Source of the DNA: Thermosynechococcaceae cyanobacterium Okahandja
Lineage (GTDB): Bacteria > Cyanobacteriota > Cyanobacteriia > Thermosynechococcales > Thermosynechococcaceae
Direction: 5' to 3'
Assembly: GCA_041530395.1 (NCBI GenBank)
Contig: CP136945.1
Coordinates: 682,001 to 746,000 of the forward strand
DNA length: 64,000 nt
The notes under the pieces were generated by a model. The model searched no databases. It saw only the letters and a program-made list of their open reading frames with translations, and was not told the origin of the DNA. Position numbers and translations under genes: made by a program. Positions 1 to 11,034 of this stretch are shown here, piece after piece (within the stretch, counting starts at the first letter, position 1; each line of letters begins with the position of its first letter).

Positions 1-79
1 TCCTCTGCTCAAGGACATTCTAGGCTATAGTCAATGGGTAAGTTTGTTGTACTCTGGCCACAGGTATTGTGGGAGTGCT

Positions 80-1129
80 ATGCCCAACTGGTTTGACCGC
101 CTCGAAAATCGGCGCTTGCTGCGATTTTTATTACTGTTTGCCCTCGGTTGGGTTGCCGTGCAGCTTGTCAATTTCTTTGCCACAGTTTTATTGATTTTTC
201 TGTTTTCGGCTATTCTGGCCTTTTTGCTCAACTATCCGGTGCGCTGGGTGGAACGGTATCTTCCCCATACGGCGGCGGTTACTCTGGTTTTTTTAGGGGC
301 ACTGGCGATCGTGGTTGGGGTGGGCATTACCCTTGGTTTTGGCATTATTGGCCAACTACAAGAACTCCTGAGTACTCTACCGGATCAGGTGGATACATGG
401 ATTGGCCTGCTCAATGATGTTCAAGGCTGGCTGGAGCGCTGGAACTTAGAAATTGATCTGCGTCAAGTTGAGTCAGAGTTACGCAACTATGCCTTCGCGG
501 GGCTAGAGTTTGGCTTTGGTAAGCTACAGTTTGTTTTTTCATTACTGCTAGAGAGCATTATTGTTGCCGTAATTACCTTCTTTATGCTGCTGGATGGGCA
601 ACGGTTATGGCACTACCTCTTGAGCTTTCTGCCGCCACCGTGGCAAGAACGGGTGCCCCGCGATTTGCAACGCAATTTTTTGGGCTTCTTTTGGGGACGG
701 TTTTTGCTGTCCCTCTTTTTTGGCGTTTCGGTGTTTATCGTGCTGTTGCTGCTGCGCGCTCCCTATGCCCTTGCCCTTGCGGCCATTGCCGGAGGGTTTG
801 ATCTGATTCCCGGTATTGGTGCCACCCTTGGCATTGGCCTAGTGGCTATCCTATTGCTGCCCAAAGGGATTGCCCTCAGTTTTAAGGTGCTTGTTGGCTG
901 TATTTTGCTCCAGCAGGTGGAGGAAAACATTCTCATGCCCCGCATCATGCGCAACTCCGTGAACCTCAATCCGGTGGTGTTGTTTTTGGCGCTGCTGGTG
1001 GGGGCAACGGTGGCGGGGTTGGTGGGGGTCTTTTTGGCGATTCCCATTGCCGGAACTATTGTTAGTCTCTTTAATTTGCAGGCACTACAGGCAGGGCACA
1101 CGGCTGAGCTATCAACACCCGCTAAGTAG
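80..1129 (+). CDS. AI-2E family transporter (YdiK/PerM-like permease)
   Basis: A 349-residue polytopic membrane protein. Hydrophobic pairs lie near both ends, with a more polar central stretch (about residues 95-150) and a conserved-looking C-terminal half containing GGFDLIPGIGATLGI and a QQVEENILMPRIM segment, both typical of the AI-2E/PerM permease family. Family members export small molecules or, in some species, act as ion antiporters; the substrate here cannot be told. An in-frame codon at 44 would add 12 residues, but the ATG at 80 gives the usual start just before the first hydrophobic block. It stands alone upstream of the rpsD promoter. Confidence 0.85.
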   Translation: MPNWFDRLENRRLLRFLLLFALGWVAVQLVNFFATVLLIFLFSAILAFLLNYPVRWVERYLPHTAAVTLVFLGALAIVVGVGITLGFGIIGQLQELLSTLPDQVDTWIGLLNDVQGWLERWNLEIDLRQVESELRNYAFAGLEFGFGKLQFVFSLLLESIIVAVITFFMLLDGQRLWHYLLSFLPPPWQERVPRDLQRNFLGFFWGRFLLSLFFGVSVFIVLLLLRAPYALALAAIAGGFDLIPGIGATLGIGLVAILLLPKGIALSFKVLVGCILLQQVEENILMPRIMRNSVNLNPVVLFLALLVGATVAGLVGVFLAIPIAGTIVSLFNLQALQAGHTAELSTPAK

Positions 1130-1155
1130 CTCAGTCATTCCTGCCAAAACCTGAG

Positions 1156-1206
1156 TTGCGATCGCCCCCAGACTGTTGATATACTAGGCAAGCTGATCTA
1201 GTTGCC
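1156..1206 (+). promoter_or_regulatory. Putative sigma-70 type promoter and leader hairpin of rpsD
   Basis: TTGCGA (1156-1161) and TATACT (1180-1185) are separated by 18 bp, a good group-1 sigma promoter. Transcription would begin near 1192 and leave a leader of about 90 nt before rpsD. Just after the -10 box, GGCAA (1187-1191) can pair with TTGCC (1202-1206). S4 represses its own mRNA in some bacteria, so the leader could be regulatory, but no known S4-binding pseudoknot is recognisable. Confidence 0.5.
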
Positions 1207-1283
1207 CCTTGCGCACTGGATGGCGTTAACATTTGCACTCGTCTGGTTGGACACCGTCATCATTGTAGGTTGGGTATAGTTGC

Positions 1284-3004
<1,721 letters not shown>

Positions 3005-3014
3005 GGAGGTACCG

Positions 3015-3284
3015 ATGGCCAAATTTGTTGCTTGGGGGCGTTACTGCGAGGATGTACTTGAGCGCCGCGCCCCCTACCGTCAAGCCCACCTCGACGGCCT
3101 TGCCCAGCAAAAAGCCCAAGGAACCTTGATCACCATTGGGCCAACCAAAGACTTGCGTTACTTTTTTGCCCTGTACGACGCCGAGAGTGAGGCAGCGGTG
3201 CGCCAACTAATCGAAGCGGATCCCTATTGGCAGCACCACGTCTGGACGGAATATACCATCCACGAATGGATCCAAGCCCTCTAA
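3015..3284 (+). CDS. YciI family protein
   Basis: 89 residues. The layout, with a first beta strand, HLDGLAQQKAQGTLITIGP, then a ferredoxin-like alpha/beta pattern ending in HVWTEYTIHEWIQ, matches the YciI fold. Family members are small dimers with a conserved His and Asp and a proposed but unproven enzymatic role. An AAGGAGG ribosome-binding site precedes the ATG, and the gene lies 10 bp after prfA. Its last four bases overlap the end of the convergent gene on the other strand. Confidence 0.85.
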   Translation: MAKFVAWGRYCEDVLERRAPYRQAHLDGLAQQKAQGTLITIGPTKDLRYFFALYDAESEAAVRQLIEADPYWQHHVWTEYTIHEWIQAL

Positions 3285-3568
3285 CGATTGCGATAGCGCT
3301 GCAATTCGGTGCGCAGTGCCGCAATTTCTGCCCGTAAATCATCCACAAGAGCCTGCCAGTCCACCGTCGTGCGGGGGGTAACCGCTTGTGCTTCCTGTTG
3401 GGCGCGCTCCTGAACCTCCTGCATAAACTGATGCAACCGCTGCTGCTGCTCAGCATCAAAGCGGCCAATCTGACTGAGCAGTTCCACAAACAGGTGTTGC
3501 GCTTGATCGCGCAGAAGCGTCGCTGTGGCTCGACCCAAGAAAAAGGCATCCAGCGGCGATTGACTCAT
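3281..3568 (-). CDS. Small conserved cyanobacterial protein (DUF6825-like)
   Basis: 95 residues from the chosen ATG (MSQSPLDAFFLGRATATLL); an upstream start would add 31 residues that look non-conserved. The rest is amphipathic helix rich in Gln, Glu and Arg, with a short coiled-coil-like C-terminus (LRAEIAALRTELQRYRNR). The FLGRATA start is, from memory, typical of a cyanobacterial and plastid family labelled DUF6825, for which no biochemical function is established. It is convergent with the YciI gene with a 4-bp overlap. Confidence 0.6.
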   Translation of the reverse strand: MSQSPLDAFFLGRATATLLRDQAQHLFVELLSQIGRFDAEQQQRLHQFMQEVQERAQQEAQAVTPRTTVDWQALVDDLRAEIAALRTELQRYRNR

Positions 3569-3814
3569 GACAGGTTCATTCCTCGCATTCATTACTCCCG
3601 ATTTCTGAGTGTAACAAAGTTGAGCCGCAGGGCAATGCCCATGACCAGATCGGTTGTCCACCCGGAACAGCAGCCATCAATTGGGCAAATTGTTCACCTT
3701 GGACACTTTCTTCAGGGCGGGAGTGCTATCCATTGAGTGGCAACTTTGTCAATGCGTCTGTTATATTTTTTAACACGTATGTGCCATGTTTAATGGAGTA
3801 AGGAGTTACGTTCT

Positions 3815-4000
3815 ATGGAACAACGATTCCCTGAGCTGAATGTTGATCTCAGCTTCGAGCAGGAGTTCCAAATGCGAGTGATGGAAGAACAGGTCGGCAC
3901 CATGAGTCTGCAGCAAACGCGCGAGCTACTGTTGCAAGCCTCACGGCTGTTGATGATGAAAGATAACGTCATTCGCTCCCTTGTGAAGCGCGCCGCCTAG
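3815..4000 (+). CDS. nblA: Phycobilisome degradation protein NblA
   Basis: 61 residues, all helical, with the NblA pattern LSFEQEFQMRVMEEQV in the first half and LLLQASRLLMMKDNVIRSL in the second. NblA marks phycobilisomes for Clp-dependent breakdown under nitrogen or sulfur starvation. An AAGGAG ribosome-binding site lies just ahead of the ATG. The AT-rich upstream DNA includes TTATATTTTT around 3761, which could hold the promoter. No clear GTA-N8-TAC NtcA site was found: GTAAGGAGTTAC at the ribosome-binding site has only six spacer bases. Confidence 0.93.
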   Translation: MEQRFPELNVDLSFEQEFQMRVMEEQVGTMSLQQTRELLLQASRLLMMKDNVIRSLVKRAA

Positions 4001-4133
4001 GCCGTGGGGATGTGGGACTGACCTCTGGCTTCACCTTGCTTCATTGCCAGAATCAAGTAGGGGCTATGGGGCTGCACCACACTTTCCTGAAGGACAACCC
4101 GATACCTTTGGCGAATCACGCCCTTTACTTTTC

Positions 4134-4541
4134 TTAGTTACTTGGATTATTTGGATTGGTATTGTTTTTACGCACAACCCAACTGGTAATCGTCCCGCCC
4201 GGTGTTACCCCTAAGTGCACGGTTGCAATTTCAAGGATATGGCCACGACGGTTACGGAACTGAAAGGCACAGACATCAACCCCGAAGGGTTGACAGCCCA
4301 TTAATTCACTAAAGCCTTGGCTAATAAGGTAAGCCACAATCGGTGTGGTGTTGGTGACCTCCAGCATGTCCGGATTAACAACCGGTTGCCAGCCCCGGGC
4401 AATCAACTGCTCACGAGCCGTGGGATAGCTCATCCCTTTGCGGAGGCGGGGCAAGCGCTGGGCAAAGGCGGCGGGGGTAAACCCCACACCCGCCATCACA
4501 AGAGCAAGACTAACAAGGCGCTGCAGTAGGGTGTAGGACAT
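4134..4541 (-). CDS. Secreted conserved protein of unknown function
   Basis: 135 residues with a clear signal peptide (LVSLALVMAGVGFTPAAFA, cleavage about residue 27). The mature part is a small single domain with a conserved-looking LRKGMSYPTAREQLIARGW motif, common in cyanobacterial periplasmic proteins, and two cysteines (GCQPF, VCAFQF) that could form a disulfide. The tail is Asn-rich. No function can be assigned. It lies downstream of ilvD on the same strand across a 68-bp gap. Confidence 0.7.
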   Translation of the reverse strand: MSYTLLQRLVSLALVMAGVGFTPAAFAQRLPRLRKGMSYPTAREQLIARGWQPVVNPDMLEVTNTTPIVAYLISQGFSELMGCQPFGVDVCAFQFRNRRGHILEIATVHLGVTPGGTITSWVVRKNNTNPNNPSN

Positions 4542-4609
4542 AGGTACAAAGTGGATGCGGCTGAGGATCCTACTGCCTTCCTTGGGGGTTTATGCAGCCT
4601 GTCTCGTGC

Positions 4610-6292
4610 CTAAACGAAGCGATCAGTCACCGCCCCGAGGCTACTAGAGGAAACCAGCTTCGCGTACTTGGCCAGCACACCGCGGGTGTAACGGGGGGCA
4701 GGAGGCTGCCATTTGGCCCGCCGCGCGGCGAGTTCGGCATCACTGACGTTCAGTTGCAGCAGCCGCTGATGGGCATCAATGGTAATGGCGTCTCCTTCTT
4801 CCACAAGGGCAATGGTGCCGCCAACGGCTGCTTCGGGGGCAACATGACCCACCACCATACCGTAGGTGCCACCGGAAAAACGGCCATCGGTAATCAGCCC
4901 CACACTGTCCCCGAGGCCAGCGCCAATGATGGCAGAGGTGGGGGCGAGCATTTCCCGCATACCGGGGCCACCCACCGGGCCTTCGTAGCGGATCACAACA
5001 ATATCCCCCCGATTGATCTTGCCTGCCAAGATGGCATCTAAACAGGCTTCTTCAGAGTCAAAGACACGCGCCGGACCGGTGATGCTGGGGTTCTTAACAC
5101 CAGAGATTTTGGCCACTGCCCCTTCGCTGGCCAAGTTGCCCTTGAGGATGGCCAAGTGCCCCGTGGCGTACAGGGGTTTCTCGAAGGGATGGATCACATC
5201 TTGGTGGGGGTCGGGGGTATCGGGGACATGGCGCAGCCGTTCGGCAATCGTTTCGCCGGTAATGGTGATGCAGTCACCGTGCAGCAGACCATGGTTGAGG
5301 AGGATTTTCATCACTTGGGGGATGCCCCCCGCCCGGTGCAGATCGGCGGTGACGTACTTGCCGGAGGGTTTGAGGTCGCACAGGACGGGGACTCGCTGGC
5401 GAATGGTCTCGAAGTCATCGATGGTGAGGGGGACTTCGGCGCTGTGGGCGATCGCCAAAAAGTGGAGGACTGCATTGGTAGAGCCACCAACCGCCATAAT
5501 CACACTCAGGGCGTTTTCGATGGATTTGCGGGTAATAATGTCGCGGGGGCGCAGGTTTTGCCGAATAGCCTCCACTAGAACTTTGCCCGCCAGTTCGGTG
5601 TTTTCAGCCTTTTCGGCATCCTCGGCACACATTGTAGAGGAATACATCAAGCTCATGCCCATGGCTTCAAAGGCAGAGGACATGGTATTGGCGGTAAACA
5701 TGCCGCCGCAGGATCCCGCTCCCGGACAGGCGTGGTGTTCGATGGCGTGGAGGGTCGCATCATTCATTTTGCCCGCGCTGTACTGCCCCACCGCTTCAAA
5801 GGCGCTGACCACGGTGAGATCCGTGCCTTGCCACTGGCCGGGCTTAATGGTGCCACCATAGACAAAAATGGCAGGTATGTTCATGCGAGCCATGGCCATC
5901 ATCGCCCCAGGCATATTTTTGTCACAGCCGCCAATGGCCAGAACCCCATCCATGCTTTGGGCATTGCAGGCGGTTTCAATGGAATCGGCAATCACATCCC
6001 GCGACACCAAGGAGTACTTCATGCCTTCGGTGCCCATGGAAATACCATCGCTGACGGTGATGGTGCCAAAGAGTTGCGGCATCCCACCTGCCGCACGAAT
6101 TCCTGCTTCGGCGCGACTGGCAAGGGGGGCAATGCCCATATTGCAGGGGGTAATGGTACTGTGGGCACTGGCAACACCAACAATGGGCTTACTGAAATCC
6201 TCATCTCCGAACCCAACTGCTCGGAGCATTGCCCGGTTGGGGGTGCGTTGTACGCCTTCAGTAATAACGCGACTGCGCCAGTTATCTGCCAT
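4610..6292 (-). CDS. ilvD: Dihydroxy-acid dehydratase
   Basis: 560 residues, full length. It dehydrates 2,3-dihydroxy-isovalerate and 2,3-dihydroxy-3-methylvalerate to the 2-oxo acids in valine and isoleucine synthesis. The Fe-S cluster cysteines are in place: GGCDKNMPG (about residue 122) and [16 protein letters not shown] (about residue 190). The signature [11 protein letters not shown] near the C-terminus is also present. The antisense open frames across this gene are shadows. Confidence 0.98.
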   Translation of the reverse strand: MADNWRSRVITEGVQRTPNRAMLRAVGFGDEDFSKPIVGVASAHSTITPCNMGIAPLASRAEAGIRAAGGMPQLFGTITVSDGISMGTEGMKYSLVSRDVIADSIETACNAQSMDGVLAIGGCDKNMPGAMMAMARMNIPAIFVYGGTIKPGQWQGTDLTVVSAFEAVGQYSAGKMNDATLHAIEHHACPGAGSCGGMFTANTMSSAFEAMGMSLMYSSTMCAEDAEKAENTELAGKVLVEAIRQNLRPRDIITRKSIENALSVIMAVGGSTNAVLHFLAIAHSAEVPLTIDDFETIRQRVPVLCDLKPSGKYVTADLHRAGGIPQVMKILLNHGLLHGDCITITGETIAERLRHVPDTPDPHQDVIHPFEKPLYATGHLAILKGNLASEGAVAKISGVKNPSITGPARVFDSEEACLDAILAGKINRGDIVVIRYEGPVGGPGMREMLAPTSAIIGAGLGDSVGLITDGRFSGGTYGMVVGHVAPEAAVGGTIALVEEGDAITIDAHQRLLQLNVSDAELAARRAKWQPPAPRYTRGVLAKYAKLVSSSSLGAVTDRFV

Positions 6293-6327
6293 GGTGGTTC
6301 TGTAATCCGCTTACGAGTGAGTATTTT

Positions 6328-7305
6328 TTATTTTCCCCCACGGGTGGGCGATCGCTCCAGTGGCCAAGCGCAATAAAGGCTTAAGGCAACAAACAACCCT
6401 AGACCTGAGAGGTACTTCAGGCTATTGGGAATTAGCGGACTGGGTGACCAGAAGCCCTCAATAATACCGGCAATAATCAGCAGGGGCACCACCCCAAACA
6501 TGAGTTGCGCCGCTAATGCGCCATTGCGTTTGAGGGCACTCAAGCGAGGGTACCGCCCCGGAAAGAGTAGTGCCTGCCCCAACAGCAGCCCCGCTGCCCC
6601 CGCCAGAAAAATCGCTGGTAACTCAAGGGCACCGTGGGGGCTAACAAAGGCCCAAAACGGGTAAGAGAGGTCATTTTGCGCCACAAAGGCGGCGATCGCG
6701 CCAATGTGAATGCCATTATTCCAAAGGATGTAGAGGGTGCCCAAGCCACCAACGATGCCCCCTGCCAAGGTAGCAAAGGCCACACTCATGTTATTGGTCA
6801 TAATGGCACTGGAGGCGAGGGGTTCCACACCAACAATTGACCCCATCCACAGCTTGCCCTCCTCCTCCACTAGGCTAATAATTTCAGGTGGTACGACCAG
6901 TTCCATAAATTGGCGATCGGCCCAGGTGTACCACCAGCCGATGGCCAACGCCACCATAAAAATGCCAAAGGCCACCGCCGTTTGCGGCCACGTTTGCTGC
7001 ACCACTTCCGGAAAGCCGCGCTGAAAAAACCAGAGAACCCGCCGCCAGTCCTCCGGCTGCTTCCCCTGATACACCTGACTGTAGCCACGCAGCGTCAGAC
7101 CTTGGAGGTAGCTGACCAAATGATTGCCCAGCCGTCGTGTTTTCGCCCGTGCTAGGTCCGCACTCACTAAGCGGTACAACTGACTGAGACGACAAATTTC
7201 AGTGGCGGAGAGGCTGCCAATGCCCTTGGCCTCAGCACGGTTGAGCAACTGCTCTAGCTCCAGCCACTGTGTCTCCTGCCGGATTAACCAGCGCTCAACA
7301 TTCAT
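6328..7305 (-). CDS. Stage II sporulation protein M (SpoIIM/DUF95) family membrane protein
   Basis: 325 residues from the ATG at 7305 (MNVERWLIRQETQWLELEQLL); an ATG at 7317 would add four residues. The N-terminal third is a soluble helical region. It is followed by several membrane spans with the family hallmarks NNMSVAFATLAGGIVGGLGT and HGALELPAIFLAGAAGLLLG. In other bacteria SpoIIM-like proteins act with RDD-domain partners and MoxR ATPases, or in septal membrane remodelling. No such partner is adjacent here, so the role is open. It overlaps the upstream gene by 11 bp, which suggests translational coupling. Confidence 0.82.
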   Translation of the reverse strand: MNVERWLIRQETQWLELEQLLNRAEAKGIGSLSATEICRLSQLYRLVSADLARAKTRRLGNHLVSYLQGLTLRGYSQVYQGKQPEDWRRVLWFFQRGFPEVVQQTWPQTAVAFGIFMVALAIGWWYTWADRQFMELVVPPEIISLVEEEGKLWMGSIVGVEPLASSAIMTNNMSVAFATLAGGIVGGLGTLYILWNNGIHIGAIAAFVAQNDLSYPFWAFVSPHGALELPAIFLAGAAGLLLGQALLFPGRYPRLSALKRNGALAAQLMFGVVPLLIIAGIIEGFWSPSPLIPNSLKYLSGLGLFVALSLYCAWPLERSPTRGGK

Positions 7306-7603
7306 GGGGATCCTCATCCATTGCGGCTAAAAAGGCTTCCAGCTTTTTGCGGGGGATATAGGGCCAGCCGCCGTGGGTTTCAATTTCCCGCAGCAGCTTG
7401 TAGAGGGCTTGGCGGTTGGTGGGCAGCACCGCCTGAAACTGATTGTCACAAATCTCACGGTGGAGTTCCTCTAGCAGCCGCAATAGCGCAAGCAACCCGA
7501 CCACATCCCCCGCCGTCTGCTGAGCAACCGCGCGAATACTGGTGGCAAGTTCCGTTAGCTGATCCGCATTGGGAGCGTTAGGGGGGTCTGAGGCATCGAT
7601 CAT
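7295..7603 (-). CDS. Small conserved hypothetical protein
   Basis: 102 residues from the ATG at 7603 (MIDASDPPNAPNADQL); an upstream ATG would add 13 less likely residues. Predicted largely helical, with a C-terminal segment GGWPYIPRKKLEAFLAAMDE. Cyanobacterial homologues probably exist but the family is not recognised. Its 3' end overlaps the start of the SpoIIM-like gene, so the two are likely translated together and may share a function. Confidence 0.6.
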   Translation of the reverse strand: MIDASDPPNAPNADQLTELATSIRAVAQQTAGDVVGLLALLRLLEELHREICDNQFQAVLPTNRQALYKLLREIETHGGWPYIPRKKLEAFLAAMDEDPHEC

Positions 7604-7706
7604 AGTGGTTAAATTGTAGAAACGATTTATTACTAACCGCAACGATTATTGGGCGCAACTGCTAGAATCGCAACACTGTTGATCCTTAACCCAAGGAGCT
7701 ATTCTA

Positions 7707-8054
7707 ATGCTGCGCCCTTCGTTTGTTCTCTTTGGAGCCGCCACCTTGAGCGTGACCGCAGCGATCGCCCCGCCCGCCTTTGCAGAGCGGGAAGTTGAAG
7801 TTGCCCGCGACAGCCGTGGTCGTGTCTATACCGTGGATATGGATTCACGCCGCTTTTACACCAACAGCAATGGTATTACCCAAGTGGACTTTAGCCTCTC
7901 TACCCGTGGCGATGATTACTGGCACAGGGCTACAGCCTCCTGCAATCCCTACGACGTGAAAAGTGAGTACTACGGTTGGGACTGGACCGGCACCAAGAGT
8001 TATCCCCCGGGGACGGTGGGCGGTGACATTGCGCGGGCGGTGTGTCGGCGATAA
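7707..8054 (+). CDS. Secreted small protein of unknown function
   Basis: 115 residues with an N-terminal signal peptide (ATLSVTAAIAPPAFA, cleavage about residue 25). The mature part is beta-rich (REVEVARDSRGRVYTVDMDS) and has two cysteines (ASCNPYD and near the C-terminal AVCRR) that could form a disulfide. AAGGAGC lies eight bases before the ATG. The gene ends two bases before the stop of the convergent DUF39 gene, leaving no room for a separate terminator. Confidence 0.7.
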   Translation: MLRPSFVLFGAATLSVTAAIAPPAFAEREVEVARDSRGRVYTVDMDSRRFYTNSNGITQVDFSLSTRGDDYWHRATASCNPYDVKSEYYGWDWTGTKSYPPGTVGGDIARAVCRR

Positions 8055-8056
8055 AT

Positions 8057-9253
8057 TTATTCACGGCTTGCGGGTGGTGCCCATGCCTGCTGGGGCAAAA
8101 AGGCGCGATCGCTGGGTAAGGGTGCCACAGGCTCCGCAAGGGTAAACGTTCCCTGTACAATCCACTCCTTCAGGCGCTCGGCCACCAACTGGCCAAAGTA
8201 CAAGCTACTGAGGGGCGCGGTACGCACAGTCTTGCCTTCAATTTTAATCTTGCCGGACTTTAACTGGGCATAGTTCACAACACCAAAGGTGGGGCGAACG
8301 CGGCGCGGAATAGAAAAATCAATAATCGGGGCAACTACCTCCTCATCGCGAATAGCGCAGCGGGCAATGACCGCTTCATCCAGCACCGGTAAGGGAATTC
8401 CCACTCCCAGCATCAGGGATGCCCCATAATTTTTGAAGTAACAGCCGCGCACCCAAAAGGGATCCATTTGCTTGGCATCGCCAATGAGGGCTAAGGTTGC
8501 CGCAGGGCCAATGGGGGTGTCATTGCCAAGGCGTTTTTGCAGCGGAAAGTGTTGGGTGCCCTCCCAAGCCACGTAGCCAATCCCCCCCCCAAGGAAAATC
8601 CGCGTGCCAATCCCCACTAAGCGTAGGTGAGGATCGTTTAACAGCGGCGAGAGCGCGCCACTACTGGCATACACCGCATTTCCTAGCTGGGGTTGCAGCG
8701 GACCGAGGTAAGTGTAAAGGGGGCGATCGCCCCCATTCACACCAACAATAAAATTCTGGTAGAGATTGCGGGGATTATACAAATAAAACTGATTAATGGT
8801 GTCTTTGCTAATCATGGTTTCGAGACTAGCGCGGGGATAGCAGTCCGTCACGTAGCCCACCGCCCGCAAGGGGATAGCTTTGCCCGCAATTAAATCGGCA
8901 ATGACGTGACCGCCGCCACGCTCGCGAATGGTTTCTGCTTCGCCACCCTCCGGGTTTAGATCCACCGACTGGGCGGCTCCCAAATAGAGATCAACCGCAC
9001 CAATGCCACTATAGGCGGGAATGCCATCGAGCCAGCACTGCCGCAATTTGAGCGGTGGATCCGTCGGCCCAAGGTTAATCATGGCACCGGAGGACTCCAT
9101 CGGCTCAAACGTGCCTGTGGTAATGACATCCACCTGCTGAGCGGCCTCAGCCACGCTCAGGGTTTCAAGCCGTGTTTTTAACTCCGCAAGGGTCCAGACC
9201 CTAACGTGGCCACTGCGAATTTTGGCATTGATTTCAGCAATCGTGCGTTCCAC
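8057..9253 (-). CDS. Homocysteine biosynthesis protein (DUF39)
   Basis: 398 residues from a GTG start. Motifs such as VITTGTFEPMESSGAMINLG, YSGIGAVDLYLGA and FLGGGIGYVAWEGTQH are those of the DUF39 family. In methanogenic archaea a DUF39 protein converts aspartate semialdehyde to homocysteine using sulfide and a ferredoxin-like partner. A matching role in cyanobacteria is plausible but unproven. No ferredoxin/NIL partner gene is adjacent. It ends six bases before the gene downstream of it on the same strand begins at 9259, suggesting cotranscription with neighbours on this strand. Confidence 0.85.
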   Translation of the reverse strand: MERTIAEINAKIRSGHVRVWTLAELKTRLETLSVAEAAQQVDVITTGTFEPMESSGAMINLGPTDPPLKLRQCWLDGIPAYSGIGAVDLYLGAAQSVDLNPEGGEAETIRERGGGHVIADLIAGKAIPLRAVGYVTDCYPRASLETMISKDTINQFYLYNPRNLYQNFIVGVNGGDRPLYTYLGPLQPQLGNAVYASSGALSPLLNDPHLRLVGIGTRIFLGGGIGYVAWEGTQHFPLQKRLGNDTPIGPAATLALIGDAKQMDPFWVRGCYFKNYGASLMLGVGIPLPVLDEAVIARCAIRDEEVVAPIIDFSIPRRVRPTFGVVNYAQLKSGKIKIEGKTVRTAPLSSLYFGQLVAERLKEWIVQGTFTLAEPVAPLPSDRAFLPQQAWAPPASRE

Positions 9254-9258
9254 ACTCT

Positions 9259-10056
9259 TTACCGCAGATCTTCAGGATGGCGAATTTGCCAACTGCCGTC
9301 GGGCAGCCGTGAGACCTTTCCCCCCAGTCGTTCAATATTTTTAATGGCCGTTTCGCGGGAGCGATCGCTGACGGCATTCACCAAGGCCCAAATCCATGCG
9401 TTCATCTGAGCCATGCGGCTATCGGGATCATTGCGCAGCGTCTGAGCCAGCGATCGATAGTAAGGAGCCGCATCGCGAATATTGGCATCCGCTTGCAGTT
9501 CTGCCCAATCGGCGGCGCGATCGTAGGACTGAGCGGCATCAAGGCCACGCCCTAGAAATAGCAACTCATCCATGGCACGGAATACCCACACCAAGTAGGC
9601 AGTGAGTTGATAGTGGGGGTCGAGATGGGTTAACCCCTCGGTCATCAGGTTGACCGCTGTCTGCGGCTGACTGGCATAGACCGTAATGGCGGTTGAAAGG
9701 TAGGGGTAGCTATCCACAAAGCGCGGATCCTTGGCCACAATGACCCGAAAGAAGGCGGGTGAGTCATCGTAGCCCGTGCTGCGGCGCGCCTCTGAGTCAC
9801 CAAAAAATTGTAAAAATTGCAGGAAGGCCCAGTCAGCAACTAAATTATCAAAACCAAAGGCAGGCAGTTTTGCTAAGGCCTCCATCTGGGCAATCGTTTG
9901 GGCGGTTTGGCGTTGATACTCCGCATCTGTGAGCACCTCCCCCGCATCCCGTTGCAGCGTTTCTAGGGATTGCCGCTGCATCATGGCCACGATCGCCAAG
10001 GCCACAACGGTGACCCCCACACCAAGGAGATCCGACCAGCGCCAACGGTATTTCAT
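9259..10056 (-). CDS. Membrane-anchored helical-repeat (TPR-like) protein
   Basis: 265 residues from the ATG at 10056 (MKYRWRWSDLLGV). One N-terminal membrane span (LLGVGVTVVALAIVAMM) is followed by a coiled region and then helical repeats rich in Ala, Tyr and Asp (AAQSYDRAADWAELQADANI, IRDAAPYYRSLAQTL) resembling divergent TPRs. The FDNLVADWAFLQFLQFFGD stretch is probably a family signature in cyanobacteria. Likely a scaffold at the cytoplasmic or thylakoid membrane. It starts close to the end of rpaB (stop at 10067), so it may be cotranscribed with that regulator. Confidence 0.65.
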   Translation of the reverse strand: MKYRWRWSDLLGVGVTVVALAIVAMMQRQSLETLQRDAGEVLTDAEYQRQTAQTIAQMEALAKLPAFGFDNLVADWAFLQFLQFFGDSEARRSTGYDDSPAFFRVIVAKDPRFVDSYPYLSTAITVYASQPQTAVNLMTEGLTHLDPHYQLTAYLVWVFRAMDELLFLGRGLDAAQSYDRAADWAELQADANIRDAAPYYRSLAQTLRNDPDSRMAQMNAWIWALVNAVSDRSRETAIKNIERLGGKVSRLPDGSWQIRHPEDLR

Positions 10057-10066
10057 AAGTTGCCAG

Positions 10067-10810
10067 CTATTGGGCTTTGTTGAGCATTTCCCCGGGTTCA
10101 ATAATCCGCTGAAAGAGATAGCCTGTGCCCCGAGCCGTCAGAATAAGCTCCGGATTACTCGGATCTTCCTCCAGCTTAGCCCGCAGCCGCGAGATATGCA
10201 CATCCACCACACGGGTATCCACATGCCGCTCTGGCGTATAGCCCCACACCTGCTCAAGAATTTCGCCGCGGGAAAACGGCTCACCGGAGCGCCCCACCAG
10301 CAGTTCCAAGAGCATAAACTCCATGCCGGTTAGGCGAATCCGCTCATCCCCCTTATACACCTGCCGCTTATTCGTATCAATGCGAATATTGCCAATCTGA
10401 ATCACACCGGAACTGGGAATGCCGGAGGTGGTGGTTTTTTCAATCCGCCGCAGAACGGAGCGAATTCGCGCCTCTAGCTCTTTGGGGGAAAAGGGCTTGA
10501 CCACGTAGTCATCGGCCCCCAGTTCGAGGCCGGTGATGCGATCTGCCACATCGCCGAGGGCGGTGAGCATAATAATGGGCACGTCGGACTCTTTGCGCAG
10601 TTCCTGACACACGCCATAGCCGTCTAGCTTGGGCATCATGACATCTAGCACCACTAAATCCGGCTGTTCGTGCCGAAAGGTTGTCAGAGCTTCCTCGCCA
10701 TCAGCCGCTGTGACCACGGTGTAACCAATCATGGATAGACGGGTTTCAAGAATGCGGCGAATACTGGCCTCATCGTCAACGACGAGAATTTTCTCTTTGT
10801 GGCTCTCCAA
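10067..10810 (-). CDS. rpaB: Response regulator RpaB (OmpR family)
   Basis: About 247 residues if started at the TTG at 10810 (ESHKEKILVVDDEASIRR), the usual start of this orthologue; an AGGGAG lies 11 bases ahead. An ATG at 10858 would add a cysteine-containing leader that looks non-native. The receiver domain has the DD pair (VVDDE), the phospho-acceptor Asp in VVLDVMMP and the Lys in VVKPFSP. A winged-helix DNA-binding domain follows, ending in DTRVVDVHISRLRAKLE. RpaB binds HLR1 elements at photosystem I and high-light genes and is essential in cyanobacteria. The psa genes in this window are likely targets. Confidence 0.93.
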   Translation of the reverse strand: MESHKEKILVVDDEASIRRILETRLSMIGYTVVTAADGEEALTTFRHEQPDLVVLDVMMPKLDGYGVCQELRKESDVPIIMLTALGDVADRITGLELGADDYVVKPFSPKELEARIRSVLRRIEKTTTSGIPSSGVIQIGNIRIDTNKRQVYKGDERIRLTGMEFMLLELLVGRSGEPFSRGEILEQVWGYTPERHVDTRVVDVHISRLRAKLEEDPSNPELILTARGTGYLFQRIIEPGEMLNKAQ

Positions 10811-11034
10811 AGCGACGAACACTCCCTTGTCAAAAGGACAGTAGCATGACAAATGCAAATAATTTTTTGTACTTTATCATTTTTGTGCTGGCTCCAGAAA
10901 GCCCTCCAGCCCTTATTGTGAGCGAATTTAGAGAGTTCTTTGCCAACGTTAGTCTTTAAGATTTCTTAACGTTACTGTGCCCCAAAACCCCTTGCGGTGG
11001 GCTGAAGCCGCAGATTCTGTCCGTAGGCTGAGGG

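Noticed and set aside
3799..3812. NtcA site before nblA (GTAAGGAGTTAC)
   Set aside because: The spacer is six bases, not eight, and it overlaps the ribosome-binding site.
4592..6376. Several long plus-strand frames opposite ilvD
   Set aside because: They are shadows of a conserved gene in high-GC codon usage.
10859..11034. HLR1 site in the rpaB upstream region (CTTAACGTTACTG)
   Set aside because: Only one partial half-site, with wrong spacing.
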